Source: Versatilivorator sp963663845
Lineage (GTDB): Bacteria; Acidobacteriota; Terriglobia; Versatilivoradales; Versatilivoraceae
Direction of reading: 5' to 3'
NCBI GenBank assembly: GCA_963663845.2
Contig: OY760650.2
Span: forward strand, 1,116,001-1,180,000
DNA: 64,000 nucleotides
Below are positions 25,412 to 33,797 of the stretch, one piece after another. Numbering within the stretch: the stretch's first letter is position 1; each line of letters opens with the position of its first letter. The notes beneath the pieces are model-generated. The model was not told the DNA's origin. It worked only from the letters and a program-made list of their open reading frames with translations, and made no database searches. The position numbers and the translations under genes were made by a program.

Positions 25412-27850
25412 TTATTTGTATAGCAGAGAGGTCTCGATGATTGTTTTTTTCAGATCGCGATAGTAAAGGCCCTTATCCACCTCGTAGATCTCGATTTCAG
25501 AGCCCGGCTCGACGTCTCCCTGAATGAGGGCTTCGGATAACGGGTCCTCCACGTACCGTTGCAGGGCCCGGCGCAGAGGCCTGGCGCCGTAAGACCGGTC
25601 ATGGCAGGTTTTTTCGAGGATCCAACGGGTGGCGTCGGGGGTCAGGGAGATCTTGACGTTCTTGGCCACCATGCTGGCATTGATCTGATTCACCAGCAAC
25701 TCGACGATCTGTTCCAGGTCGTCATCCGTCAGCGAATTGAAGACGATGACCTCGTCCAGCCGGTTGATGAATTCCGGATTGAAGGCCTTCCTGACCTCGG
25801 AGAGAACCATCTCCTCCATCCTGGCCTCGTTGACATCCCGGTTGGCGCCGTGAAATCCGAGCTGATGCTTCTTCTCCAGGAAGCGGGCCCCCAGGTTGGA
25901 GGTCATGATGATGATGGTGTTCTTGAAGTCGACCGTATTGCCGAGCCCGTCGGTAAGCTGTCCGTCCTCGAAAACCTGGAGCAGGATGTTGAACAGATCC
26001 TGATGGGATTTTTCGATCTCGTCGAGCAGGATGATGGAATAGGGCGCCCTCTTGACCCGCTCCGTCAGTTGCCCTCCCTCTTCGTACCCCACGTAGCCCG
26101 GCGGCGAACCGATGAACTTGGAGACCGAGTGCTTCTCCATGTACTCCGACATGTCGAACCGGATCAGGGCCTTCTCGGTGCCGAACAGGAAGTGCGCCAG
26201 CGAGCGGGCCACCTCGGTCTTGCCCACGCCGGTAGGCCCGAGGAACAGAAAGGAACCCACCGGACGGTTGGGACTCTTGAGCCCGGCCCGAGACCGGCGT
26301 ATGGCCCTGGCCAGGGCTCCGATGGCCTTGTCCTGGCTGATGACGCGCTTGTGGAGCTCCTCCTCGATGCGCATCAGCTTGGCCATCTCCTCCTCCTTGA
26401 TGGCCGTCACGGGAATGCCCGTCCACTTGGCGACAACGCTCTCGACGTCTTCCCGGGTCACCGTGCCGCCGCCGGAGTCGTCCAGGTTGAATTTTTCCTG
26501 AATCGACCGCAACTGTTCCAGGGCCATGCGCTCCTCGTTGCGATAGATCTCCGCCTTTTCGAACTCGTGGTTGGAGATGGCCGATTCCATGCGGGCCACG
26601 ATCACCTTGATCTTCTTCTGAATCTCGGTCATCTCCTTGGGAAGGCTGTCCTGGCGCAGCTTGACCCTGGCGCCGGCCTCATCGATCAGATCGATGGCCT
26701 TGTCCGGCAGGAAACGATCCGGAATGTAGCGATTGGCCTGATAGACGGCGGTTTCGATAGCCGCCGAGTCGTAGCTCAACATGTGAAACTTTTCGTATCG
26801 CTCCTTGACCCCGTTGAGAATACGCACCGCTTCCTCTTCCGTGGGAGGCGGAACCTTGACGGCCTGAAACCGTCTTTCCAGCGACCGGTCCTTTTCGATG
26901 GACTTGCGGAACTCCGACGGCGTGCTGGCGCCGATGCACTGGATCTCGCCGCGGCTCAATGCCGGCTTCAGGATGTTGGCGGCGTCCAGCGACCCCTCCG
27001 CCGAGCCGGCGCCCACCAGGGTATGCAGCTCATCCACGAAGACGATCGCATTCCGATTCTCGATCAGCTCCTTCATGATCGTCTTCAGCCGTTCCTCGAA
27101 CTGCCCCCGGTACTTGGTGCCGGCCACGATCAGGGAAAGATCGAGAGCCAGAATCCGCTTGTCGGCCAGGTAGCTGGGGACCTCGTTCTCGACGATTCGC
27201 TGCGCCAGGCCCTCGACGATGGCCGTCTTGCCGACGCCGGGCTCGCCGATCAGAACCGGATTGTTCTTGGTGCGCCGGCAGAGGATCTGGATCACCCGCT
27301 CGATCTCGTTCTCTCGGCCCACCAGGGGATCCAGAGTGCTTTCAACGGCCAACCGGGTCAAATCTCGACTGAATTCCGACAGCAGCGGCGTTTCCCTGGA
27401 CCGGCTGACCATGGGCTTTTCCGAGTGGGTGCGACTCAGCTCCTCGCGGAGCGAAGTCAACTTCAGCCCTCGTTCATGCAGTATCTCGGCGGCCAGGCAC
27501 TTGTCTTCGCGAAGAATCCCCAACAGCAGGTGTTCGGTCCCGATATGCCGGTGGCGCAGGCGTTCAGCCTCGTCGGCCGCAAAGGTGAGGATTCGCTTGC
27601 ATTCCGTACTCAGGGGAAGGTCGATCGAGGTCGGCACCTTCTCCCGAATGATGGTTCGTCCCTCGATGTCTTTCTTGATGGAATCGATGGAGGAATGAGA
27701 GCGCAGGAAGCGGTTGGTCAGGCTCTTGTCCTCTCTCATCAGGCCCAGCAGAAGGTGTTCGGTCTCGATGGAGGGGCTTCCGAATTGGCTGGCTTCGTAC
27801 CGGGCGAAAAAGATCACCCTTCTGGCTTTTTCGGTGTATCTCTCAAACAT
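25412..27850 (-). CDS. clpC: ClpC-type AAA+ unfoldase (ATP-dependent Clp protease ATP-binding subunit)
   Basis: The ATG at 27850 (MFERYTEKARRV) is the family start; a GTG two codons earlier is also possible. It has 812 residues. Two Clp_N repeats occupy ~1-145, the first AAA+ module has Walker A GEPGVGKT and Walker B, the middle domain (~400-470) is the short ClpC type (EFEKAEIYRNEERMALEQL), and the second AAA+ module has GPTGVGKT near residue 530 and a C-terminal D2-small domain. It unfolds substrates for ClpP, often with an adaptor; clpP is not in the window. The start overlaps the lolD stop by 8 bases. No truncation seen. Confidence 0.95.
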   Translation of the reverse strand: MFERYTEKARRVIFFARYEASQFGSPSIETEHLLLGLMREDKSLTNRFLRSHSSIDSIKKDIEGRTIIREKVPTSIDLPLSTECKRILTFAADEAERLRHRHIGTEHLLLGILREDKCLAAEILHERGLKLTSLREELSRTHSEKPMVSRSRETPLLSEFSRDLTRLAVESTLDPLVGRENEIERVIQILCRRTKNNPVLIGEPGVGKTAIVEGLAQRIVENEVPSYLADKRILALDLSLIVAGTKYRGQFEERLKTIMKELIENRNAIVFVDELHTLVGAGSAEGSLDAANILKPALSRGEIQCIGASTPSEFRKSIEKDRSLERRFQAVKVPPPTEEEAVRILNGVKERYEKFHMLSYDSAAIETAVYQANRYIPDRFLPDKAIDLIDEAGARVKLRQDSLPKEMTEIQKKIKVIVARMESAISNHEFEKAEIYRNEERMALEQLRSIQEKFNLDDSGGGTVTREDVESVVAKWTGIPVTAIKEEEMAKLMRIEEELHKRVISQDKAIGALARAIRRSRAGLKSPNRPVGSFLFLGPTGVGKTEVARSLAHFLFGTEKALIRFDMSEYMEKHSVSKFIGSPPGYVGYEEGGQLTERVKRAPYSIILLDEIEKSHQDLFNILLQVFEDGQLTDGLGNTVDFKNTIIIMTSNLGARFLEKKHQLGFHGANRDVNEARMEEMVLSEVRKAFNPEFINRLDEVIVFNSLTDDDLEQIVELLVNQINASMVAKNVKISLTPDATRWILEKTCHDRSYGARPLRRALQRYVEDPLSEALIQGDVEPGSEIEIYEVDKGLYYRDLKKTIIETSLLYK

Positions 27851-28646
27851 GAGCACCGCTGACGGCTTCCAGGCTGCCGTTCTCCAGCTTCACAATTCGG
27901 TCGCACTTGGAGGCTATTCTAGCATTGTGCGTGACAACGATGGAAGTTTGTTTTTTAGCGCGCTGGATTTCGTGAAAAAGCTCGAAAACCCTTGTCCCTG
28001 TTCGGCTATCGAGGTTTCCGGTGGGCTCGTCGGCCAGCACCAGGCGAGGCTGATTCACCAGGGCTCTGGCGATGGCGACCCGCTGCTGCTCGCCCCCCGA
28101 CAACTCCCCCGGACGATGATGCAGCCGCCTTTCCAGACCCACCAGGGCAAGCATCTCCCTCCCCTCCCGTTCGTCCCGCCAGGCGCCGGAAATCCTCTGC
28201 GGCATGCTGACGTTCTCCAGCGCCGAGAACTCGGGAAGCAGGTTGTGAAACTGAAAGACGAACCCCACCGAGGACCTCCGGAACCGGGCCAGGCCGTCGG
28301 CGTCCAGATCCTGCAGGTCGCCCCCCTCGAATCGAACCGACCCGCTGGTGGGGCGGTCCAGGCCGCCCAGGATATGGAGCAACGTGCTCTTGCCGGAACC
28401 CGACTGGCCGACCACCGCCACCAACTCTCCCGGACTGACCGTCAGGTTCAGCCCCTTCAGCACTTCCAGCCGCTGGCCCGGCATGAAATAGAACTTGTCC
28501 AGCTCCCGGACCTCGATGGCAGGCGCCGAACCCGGGGCGCCGGCGATGGAGTCGGCCGACCGGGCGCCCGCTCCCTGGCCGGCGTTGCGGGTGAGGGCCG
28601 ATCGAGGCGTTCTCCCGGAAGTCGCCCGGGGCGAATCGCTACTCAT
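27843..28646 (-). CDS. lolD: Lipoprotein-releasing ABC transporter ATPase LolD
   Basis: A 267-residue ABC ATPase. Walker A GQSGSGKST (~80), signature LSGGEQQRVAIARAL (~180), Walker B LVLADEPTGNLDS and switch His in VVTHNARIA. It belongs to the MacB/LolD/FtsE subfamily, and adjacency to a LolC/E-like permease identifies it as LolD. LolCDE extracts outer-membrane lipoproteins from the inner membrane and passes them to LolA. The N-terminal ~40 residues are Arg/Ala/Gly-rich and not conserved, so the true start may be downstream. It overlaps the permease gene by 8 bases and clpC by 8. Confidence 0.9.
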   Translation of the reverse strand: MSSDSPRATSGRTPRSALTRNAGQGAGARSADSIAGAPGSAPAIEVRELDKFYFMPGQRLEVLKGLNLTVSPGELVAVVGQSGSGKSTLLHILGGLDRPTSGSVRFEGGDLQDLDADGLARFRRSSVGFVFQFHNLLPEFSALENVSMPQRISGAWRDEREGREMLALVGLERRLHHRPGELSGGEQQRVAIARALVNQPRLVLADEPTGNLDSRTGTRVFELFHEIQRAKKQTSIVVTHNARIASKCDRIVKLENGSLEAVSGAHV

Positions 28647-29877
28647 GGCGCAACGCCTCCACCGGGTTCAGTTCCGCAGCCCGCCCCGAGGGATAGAGGG
28701 TGGCTGCAAAGCTGACCATGACGGCGGATGCCGCCACCACCACTCCGTCAGCCGCCGACAGGTTGAAGGGAACGTGAGTCATGGAATAGATATCGGCCTG
28801 CAACCCGATCAACCGGTACCGGTCGCAGATCCAACAGACGGTGTAGCCCAGAACCAGCCCCCAGAACGAACCAACGACCCCGATGGTCACCCCTTGCAGG
28901 ACAAAGATCTTGCGGATGGCTTTCCGGGTCGCTCCCATGGACATCAGCACGGCGATGTCCCGGGTCTTTTCCATCACCATCATGGTGAGGGTGGTGACGA
29001 TGTTCAAGGCCGCCACCAGGACGATCAGCCCGATGGTCACCACCATCACCAGCCTCTCCAGGCGCAGCGCCTCGAAGACGGGGCGGTTCAATTCCTTCCA
29101 GTCGATCGTCTCGAAGCCGGAACCCAGGACCTGCTCGACTTGCAGAGCGATGCGGTCGACCTGGTGGATGTCCTCCACCCGGCACTCGATCACCGAGACC
29201 CGGCCGCCGGTCCCCAGCGCTCTCTGGGCCGAGGGAAGCGAGGTAAACGCCCATTGGGCATCGAAGTCGTAGAGCCCCGACCGATAGATGGCAACCACCT
29301 CGAACCGCCGCCTCAGGGGAAACTCGCCCAGAGGGGTCAGGGCGGTCTCATCGCTGAACAGGCTGACCCTATCCCCGACCAGGAGGCCCAGGCGTTCGGC
29401 CAGCTCGATACCGACCGCCAGGCGGTCCTCCGTTCGACTCTCTTCGCTGCCGGCCAGTCGACCCAGGTCCCCATGGCGAACCTGGAAGAACTGGCCCCGC
29501 ACCAGGGGATCGCCGACGGCGATGCCCTTGAGCATGACGCCGTCCTGACGCGAACCGGTGCTCATCAGCACCGGCCCGTACAAGGCGGCCGAAGCGCTGC
29601 GGATGCCCGCAACCTCTCGAATCCTGGAGGTCACTTCCTCGGGATTCTCGATGCCCTCGCTGCCGAGGACCGGTTTGACGTTGAGATGGGCCGTGCCCCT
29701 GAGCAACTTGTCCTGCAGGTTCTCCCGGAATCCGGAACTGATGGAGAGGGCCACGATCATGGCGGCCACCCCTGCCGTCACGCCCAGGATGGAAATCAGG
29801 GTCACCACCGAGATGACCGTCTGCTTGCGGCGTGCCCGAAGATAGCGCCAGGCCACAAACCACTCGAAGGTCTTCAT
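28639..29877 (-). CDS. lolE: LolC/LolE-family lipoprotein-releasing permease
   Basis: A 412-residue membrane protein starting MKTFEWFVAWRYLRARRKQTVISVVTLISILGVTAGVAAMI, the typical LolC/E N-terminus. TM1 is at ~20-45, a ~220-residue periplasmic MacB-like domain follows, and three more TM segments end the protein (FtsX domain, with EKTRDIAVLMSMGATRKAIRKIFV near 320). Only one permease is present, so the complex is probably a LolF-type homodimer with LolD rather than a LolC/LolE heterodimer. The symbol lolE is used for the family, not for a proven orthologue. It overlaps lolD by 8 bases and lysS by 4. Confidence 0.9.
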   Translation of the reverse strand: MKTFEWFVAWRYLRARRKQTVISVVTLISILGVTAGVAAMIVALSISSGFRENLQDKLLRGTAHLNVKPVLGSEGIENPEEVTSRIREVAGIRSASAALYGPVLMSTGSRQDGVMLKGIAVGDPLVRGQFFQVRHGDLGRLAGSEESRTEDRLAVGIELAERLGLLVGDRVSLFSDETALTPLGEFPLRRRFEVVAIYRSGLYDFDAQWAFTSLPSAQRALGTGGRVSVIECRVEDIHQVDRIALQVEQVLGSGFETIDWKELNRPVFEALRLERLVMVVTIGLIVLVAALNIVTTLTMMVMEKTRDIAVLMSMGATRKAIRKIFVLQGVTIGVVGSFWGLVLGYTVCWICDRYRLIGLQADIYSMTHVPFNLSAADGVVVAASAVMVSFAATLYPSGRAAELNPVEALRHE

Positions 29878-31418
29878 GGGCGCTTCTTTTCCGGGCGCAG
29901 CAGGGGAAAGAGGATGACGTCCCGGATCGAAACCGAATCGGTAAAGAGCATGGTGAGCCGATCGATGCCGATCCCCTCCCCGGCGGTGGGAGGCATCCCG
30001 TAGCGAAGGGCTCGGACGTAGTCCTCATCCATCCGGTGGGCTTCCTCGTCCCCCTTGTCGCGTTCGACCGCCTGAGCCTGGAAACGCCGCTTCTGCTCCT
30101 CGGGGTCATTGAGCTCGCTGTAGGCGTTGGCGATTTCCATCCCTCCGATGTAGAGCTCGAACCGTTCCACCAGCGAGGGGTCGTCGGGCCTGGTCTTGCT
30201 GAGGGGAGAAAGCTCGATGGGATAGTCGTAGATGATGGTCGGCTGAATCAGGTGCCTTTCCACCACCGCGTCGAACAGGCCCGCCCACATCAGGCCTCTC
30301 GAATCCCCGGGCTTGCAGTTCACCGGCTCGAGCCCGCTGGATCGCGCATGGTCGTTCCAACTCCGGCAGAGCCGGGCCAGGCCCGCGAGTGATTCCAGCT
30401 CCTCCGACCGAGGAACCGGCAGGGCATCGCCGGGCCAGAACTTGCGGATGGATTCCTTCATGGAGTAGCGCGCCCACTTTCGCAGGCAGATCCGAACCCC
30501 GTTGAACTCGAACTCCGGACTTCCCAGAATCTCCTGGGCCAACTGCGTCAACAGGTCCTCGGTCAGGTCCATCAGCTCGCGATAGCCGCTGTAGGACTGA
30601 TAGAACTCCAGCATGGTGAATTCAGGGTTGTGCTGGGTCGAGATTCCCTCGTTGCGAAAGTTCCGGTTGATCTCGTAGACCCGTTCCAGTTGCCCCACGA
30701 CCAGTCGCTTCAGGTAGAGCTCCGGCGCCACCCTGAGATAGAGCGGCATGCCGAGCGCATTGTGGAAGGTGCGGAAGGGACGCGCAGTGGCTCCACCGGC
30801 GACCGGCTGCATCATGGGAGTTTCCACTTCGACGTAGCCCCGCTGGTCCAGGTAGTCCCGAATGCCCCTGATGATCCGGCTGCGGGTGACGAAGACCTCC
30901 CTCACGCCCGGATTGGCGATCAGGTCCAGGTAGCGTTGGCGATAGCGGATTTCGATGTCGCTGAGCCCATGCCACTTCTCCGGCAGCGGCAGCAGGGACT
31001 TGGCCAGGAATTCCATGCCGGTGGCATGCACGGTAAGCTCTCCGGTCCGGGTTCGAAACAGAAATCCCTCGACGCCCAGGAAGTCTCCGACATCCAGGAG
31101 TCGATAGAGTCCGAAGAGACGTTCGCCCACGCCGTCCCGCCGGATGTACGCCTGCAAGCGGTGCTCACCGTCGGACAGGTTCAGGAAACCGGCCTTCCCC
31201 TTGCCGCGAATGGCCACCACCCGGCCGCAAACGCGCACGGTGACGGGCTGCGATTCCAGCGTTTCCTTGGACGAATCCCGGTGCTGCTCCAGGATCTGAC
31301 GCAGAGAATGGGTGGAGGAATAGGCGTTGGGGTAGAGGGGGCAGCCCAGAGCCTTGATCTTGTCCAGCTTGGCGACTCGTTGCGCAACCAGAGTCTGCTC
31401 GGTATTGGATGGGCTCAA
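29874..31418 (-). CDS. lysS: Lysyl-tRNA synthetase, class II
   Basis: The start is taken as TTG at 31418, whose first bases overlap the nusB stop (TTGA); upstream codons in this frame are antisense to nusB and have no family similarity. This gives 514 residues, the usual LysS length. Domains: OB-fold anticodon-binding ~45-150 (VRVCGRVVAIRGKGKAGFLNL), then catalytic class II core with QRYLDLI (~170), motif 2 FRNEGISTQHNPEFTMLEFYQSY and motif 3 GEGIGIDRLTMLF. It charges tRNA-Lys. The adjacency to nusB and lolE and the 4-base overlaps at both ends indicate one transcript. Confidence 0.95.
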   Translation of the reverse strand: MSPSNTEQTLVAQRVAKLDKIKALGCPLYPNAYSSTHSLRQILEQHRDSSKETLESQPVTVRVCGRVVAIRGKGKAGFLNLSDGEHRLQAYIRRDGVGERLFGLYRLLDVGDFLGVEGFLFRTRTGELTVHATGMEFLAKSLLPLPEKWHGLSDIEIRYRQRYLDLIANPGVREVFVTRSRIIRGIRDYLDQRGYVEVETPMMQPVAGGATARPFRTFHNALGMPLYLRVAPELYLKRLVVGQLERVYEINRNFRNEGISTQHNPEFTMLEFYQSYSGYRELMDLTEDLLTQLAQEILGSPEFEFNGVRICLRKWARYSMKESIRKFWPGDALPVPRSEELESLAGLARLCRSWNDHARSSGLEPVNCKPGDSRGLMWAGLFDAVVERHLIQPTIIYDYPIELSPLSKTRPDDPSLVERFELYIGGMEIANAYSELNDPEEQKRRFQAQAVERDKGDEEAHRMDEDYVRALRYGMPPTAGEGIGIDRLTMLFTDSVSIRDVILFPLLRPEKKRP

Positions 31419-31843
31419 GGCTCCCCGCCCCCCTCGGTGGCGACTTCCTTGTGGATGCTGTCCAGGATGCCGTTGACGAATTGGATGGCCTCCGAGGTGC
31501 TGAACCGGCGGGCAATCTCCAGGGCTTCGTTGATGGCGACCACCCTGGGGGTTTGGGGTTCGTACAGCAACTCGAAGGTGGCCAGCCGCAGGACGTTCCT
31601 GTCGACAGCGGCCATGCGGGGCAGGCGCCAATGGTCGGCGTGGCGGGCCAGCAGAACGTCGATCTGAGCGATATGGCGGACAGTGCCGCCGGCGAGATGG
31701 TCGGCGAAGGCCCGGGTATCAGCCTCGGAATCCCGGTTCAGGGTCCAGAAGGTCCTGCGGACATCGTTGAAGGACACCTTGGACAGGTCCCATTGAAACA
31801 GCATCTGCAGCGCATGCTCCCGCCCCTGCCTTCGTCCGCCCAT
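31415..31843 (-). CDS. nusB: Transcription antitermination factor NusB
   Basis: A 142-residue all-helical protein with the NusB signatures RREGREHALQML-like start (GRRQGREHALQMLFQWD) and DRNVLRLATFELLYEP plus INEALEIARRFSTSEAIQFVNGILD near the end. NusB binds boxA RNA with NusE (S10) and promotes rRNA antitermination. It is 36 bases after ribH, a common ribH-nusB arrangement, and overlaps the lysS start by 4. Confidence 0.95.
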   Translation of the reverse strand: MGGRRQGREHALQMLFQWDLSKVSFNDVRRTFWTLNRDSEADTRAFADHLAGGTVRHIAQIDVLLARHADHWRLPRMAAVDRNVLRLATFELLYEPQTPRVVAINEALEIARRFSTSEAIQFVNGILDSIHKEVATEGGGEP

Positions 31844-31879
31844 GGATCGAAATCCTCAAGAGCCGCTCCGGAATTCTCT

Positions 31880-32347
31880 CTACTTGAATTGCTTCAGAAG
31901 ATTGGCCATTTCGACGGCCGACATGGCCGCCTCGAATCCCTTGTTGCCCGACTTGAGCCCCGCCCGGTCGATGGCTTGTTCCACGCTCTCCGCCGTCAGC
32001 ACGCCGAAGGCCACCGGCACCTCCGAATCCAGGGAGACCGACCCGATTCCCTTGGTGACCTCGCTGCAGATATAGGTGAAGTGGGGAGTTTCTCCCTGAA
32101 TCAGAGTCCCCAGGCAGATCACCCCGTGATACTTTCCGCTGCCGGCCGCCTTCTTGGCCGCCAGGGGGATCTCGAAAGATCCGGGCACCATGATCACGTC
32201 GATATCGCCTTCAGCCGCTCCGGTTCGAGTCAGCGCATCCAGAGCGCCTTCCAGCAGCCGGTGGGTCACAAAATCATTGAAGCGGCTCAGCACGATGGCG
32301 AAGCTGAGCCCCGAGGCATTCAGATTTCCCTGGATCGTGTTCCCCAC
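31880..32347 (-). CDS. ribH: 6,7-dimethyl-8-ribityllumazine synthase
   Basis: The start is the GTG at 32347 because a perfect AGGAGG (complement of 32354-32359) is 6 bases upstream; the 35 codons that precede it in frame are Arg-rich and unlike the family. This gives 155 residues, the usual length. Motifs: FAIVLSRFNDFVTHRLLEGA, the VPGSFEIPLAAKKAA loop, GTLIQGETPHFTYI with the catalytic His, and PVAFGVLTAESVEQAIDRAG. It condenses ribulose-derived dihydroxybutanone phosphate with the pyrimidine precursor in riboflavin synthesis. First gene of the long minus-strand run. No FMN riboswitch was recognised upstream. Confidence 0.95.
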   Translation of the reverse strand: MGNTIQGNLNASGLSFAIVLSRFNDFVTHRLLEGALDALTRTGAAEGDIDVIMVPGSFEIPLAAKKAAGSGKYHGVICLGTLIQGETPHFTYICSEVTKGIGSVSLDSEVPVAFGVLTAESVEQAIDRAGLKSGNKGFEAAMSAVEMANLLKQFK

Positions 32348-32559
32348 GCTGCGCCTCCTGCGACGGGACCGCCCGGGTCGGACTGCCGGGCAACCCTCCG
32401 ATCTCAAAGCTGCCAAGCCAAAAAAGGCCCCAGGATCATAGCAGCTTTTCACCTGAAGCGCGGCCCGTATTTGTCACCGGCCCGCCGGGTGGACCCTGTG
32501 ATCGTCACTCACCGGCCGGGGAGTCTGCCCCCCCGGGCGCCGACCGGAACGGACGTTCC

Positions 32560-32730
32560 TGAAACAAACGCGGGTGAACTACAAAGGCAAAAAAATCCAC
32601 GAAGACACACGAAGAACGACGAAGGGCCACCAAGGCGTTGGAGAAGGCTCGAGAAGGATAGTTGAGCCTTTTGCAAAAGGCTCCACCCTTGGTGACTTTT
32701 GTGCCTTTTGTGGTTGACACGCATTTCTCA
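32560..32730. repeat. Intergenic repeats and a 20-bp perfect palindrome
   Basis: The 476-base gap between ribH (minus) and the rhomboid gene (plus) holds a CACGAAG-rich stretch (32594-32630), a perfect palindrome GAGCCTTTTGCAAAAGGCTC at 32664-32683, and TTTTGTGCCTTTTGTGG at 32698-32714, shared with the ~330-bp elements at 40 and 48 kb. Since the two flanking genes diverge, their promoters should also be here, but no clear one is visible. Confidence 0.55.
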
Positions 32731-32823
32731 CCACACCAGGGCGGGGGCGGGACTTGCCTACCACAGCGGGCTCCCATAAGATGGCCTCCCGGACTTCCGC
32801 AACCCCCCGAGGAATCTTGCCCC

Positions 32824-33747
32824 ATGCTGCCTCAACGCCTGCGCTGGAAGCTGCGCATCGTCGCCCGGCAACTGGAAATGCGTCTCGACTACTGGAAAAA
32901 TCTCTGGCGCGGCACCCGGGTCACCACCAGGATGTGTCCCTCCTGCCGGGCTCTGGTCGGCGCAAAGGAGTCCGTCTGCTCCCTCTGCGGAGCCAGGCTC
33001 CGCCGGCGACCCAGCGGTCTGGGCAAGCTGCTGGCCAACGTCCTGCCCCAGTACACGCCGGTCTCTTACGGCCTCCTCACCGCCAATTTCCTCGTCTTCC
33101 TGGCCATGTTCGCCACCGAGCAGCAGGGCGAGGCCACCGATTTCGGCCGGCTCCTGACCGGGGGAAACCGGCAGGCCCTGGTGGCCTGGGGAGCCGACGT
33201 GGCCGTCCTGGTGGCCCAGGGCCAATGGTGGCGGCTGGTATCGGCCATCTTCATCCACATCGGCATCATCCACCTGCTGTTCAACTCCTATGCCCTGATG
33301 TTCATCGGCCCGCTGCTGGAAGAGCTCCTGGGCAAGGAACGGTTCCTGACCTTCTACCTGGCCACCGGGGTCATCGGCTTCGCCGTAAGCAACTGGTACT
33401 ACCCGCCCTGGCTGGTGACCGCCGGCGCCTCGGGAGCCGTCTTCGGCATGATCGCCATGGCGGTGGTCCTCTCCCGGCGCTGGGGGGCCTGGGGCAAGAT
33501 ATTGCAACAACAACTGTTCCACTGGATTATTTACGCCTTCGTCTTCGGCCTCTTCATCGGAGCCAACAACGCCGCCCACCTTGGGGGCGCACTGGCAGGC
33601 GCCGCCCTGGCCTTCGCGCTGCCCAACCCCAATCGGCGGCAGGAAACATCCTTCCAGGACTTGTTGTGGCGGGTGCTCTACTGGGCCGGCCTGGCGGTTA
33701 TCGCCCTGTCTCTCCTCCTGGCCTTCCTGAATCGGCTCGAACCGTAG
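32824..33747 (+). CDS. Rhomboid-family intramembrane serine protease with N-terminal zinc ribbon
   Basis: The start at 32824 (MLPQRLRWKL) is preferred; the frame extends upstream into repeat sequence. 307 residues. A small zinc ribbon, C38-PS-C41 and C52-SL-C55, precedes six or seven membrane segments. The catalytic dyad is Ser203 in GASG and His252 in NNAAHLGG; His150 and Asn154 in HLLFNSYA are the oxyanion residues. Rhomboids cleave transmembrane segments within the bilayer. The fused zinc ribbon is a known variant in soil and marine bacteria. It is followed after 50 bases by glcD on the same strand, with no evident functional link. Confidence 0.9.
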   Translation: MLPQRLRWKLRIVARQLEMRLDYWKNLWRGTRVTTRMCPSCRALVGAKESVCSLCGARLRRRPSGLGKLLANVLPQYTPVSYGLLTANFLVFLAMFATEQQGEATDFGRLLTGGNRQALVAWGADVAVLVAQGQWWRLVSAIFIHIGIIHLLFNSYALMFIGPLLEELLGKERFLTFYLATGVIGFAVSNWYYPPWLVTAGASGAVFGMIAMAVVLSRRWGAWGKILQQQLFHWIIYAFVFGLFIGANNAAHLGGALAGAALAFALPNPNRRQETSFQDLLWRVLYWAGLAVIALSLLLAFLNRLEP

Positions 33748-33783
33748 ACCGATAGCGGCGGGAAACCGGCCTCCAAGCTGGGC

Positions 33784-33789
33784 TATAAT
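33784..33789 (+). promoter_or_regulatory. Consensus -10 box close to the glcD start
   Basis: A perfect TATAAT (33784-33789) lies only 8 bases before the glcD ATG. Transcription would start almost at the ATG, so the mRNA would be leaderless or nearly so. No Shine-Dalgarno sequence is visible between, which fits. No good -35 box is present at the expected distance, so this may be chance. Confidence 0.4.
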
Positions 33790-33797
33790 GCGACGTC

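Noticed and set aside
32348..32480. FMN riboswitch upstream of ribH
   Set aside because: No conserved RFN-element core is recognisable, and the AGGAGG plus GTG start leaves little leader evidence.
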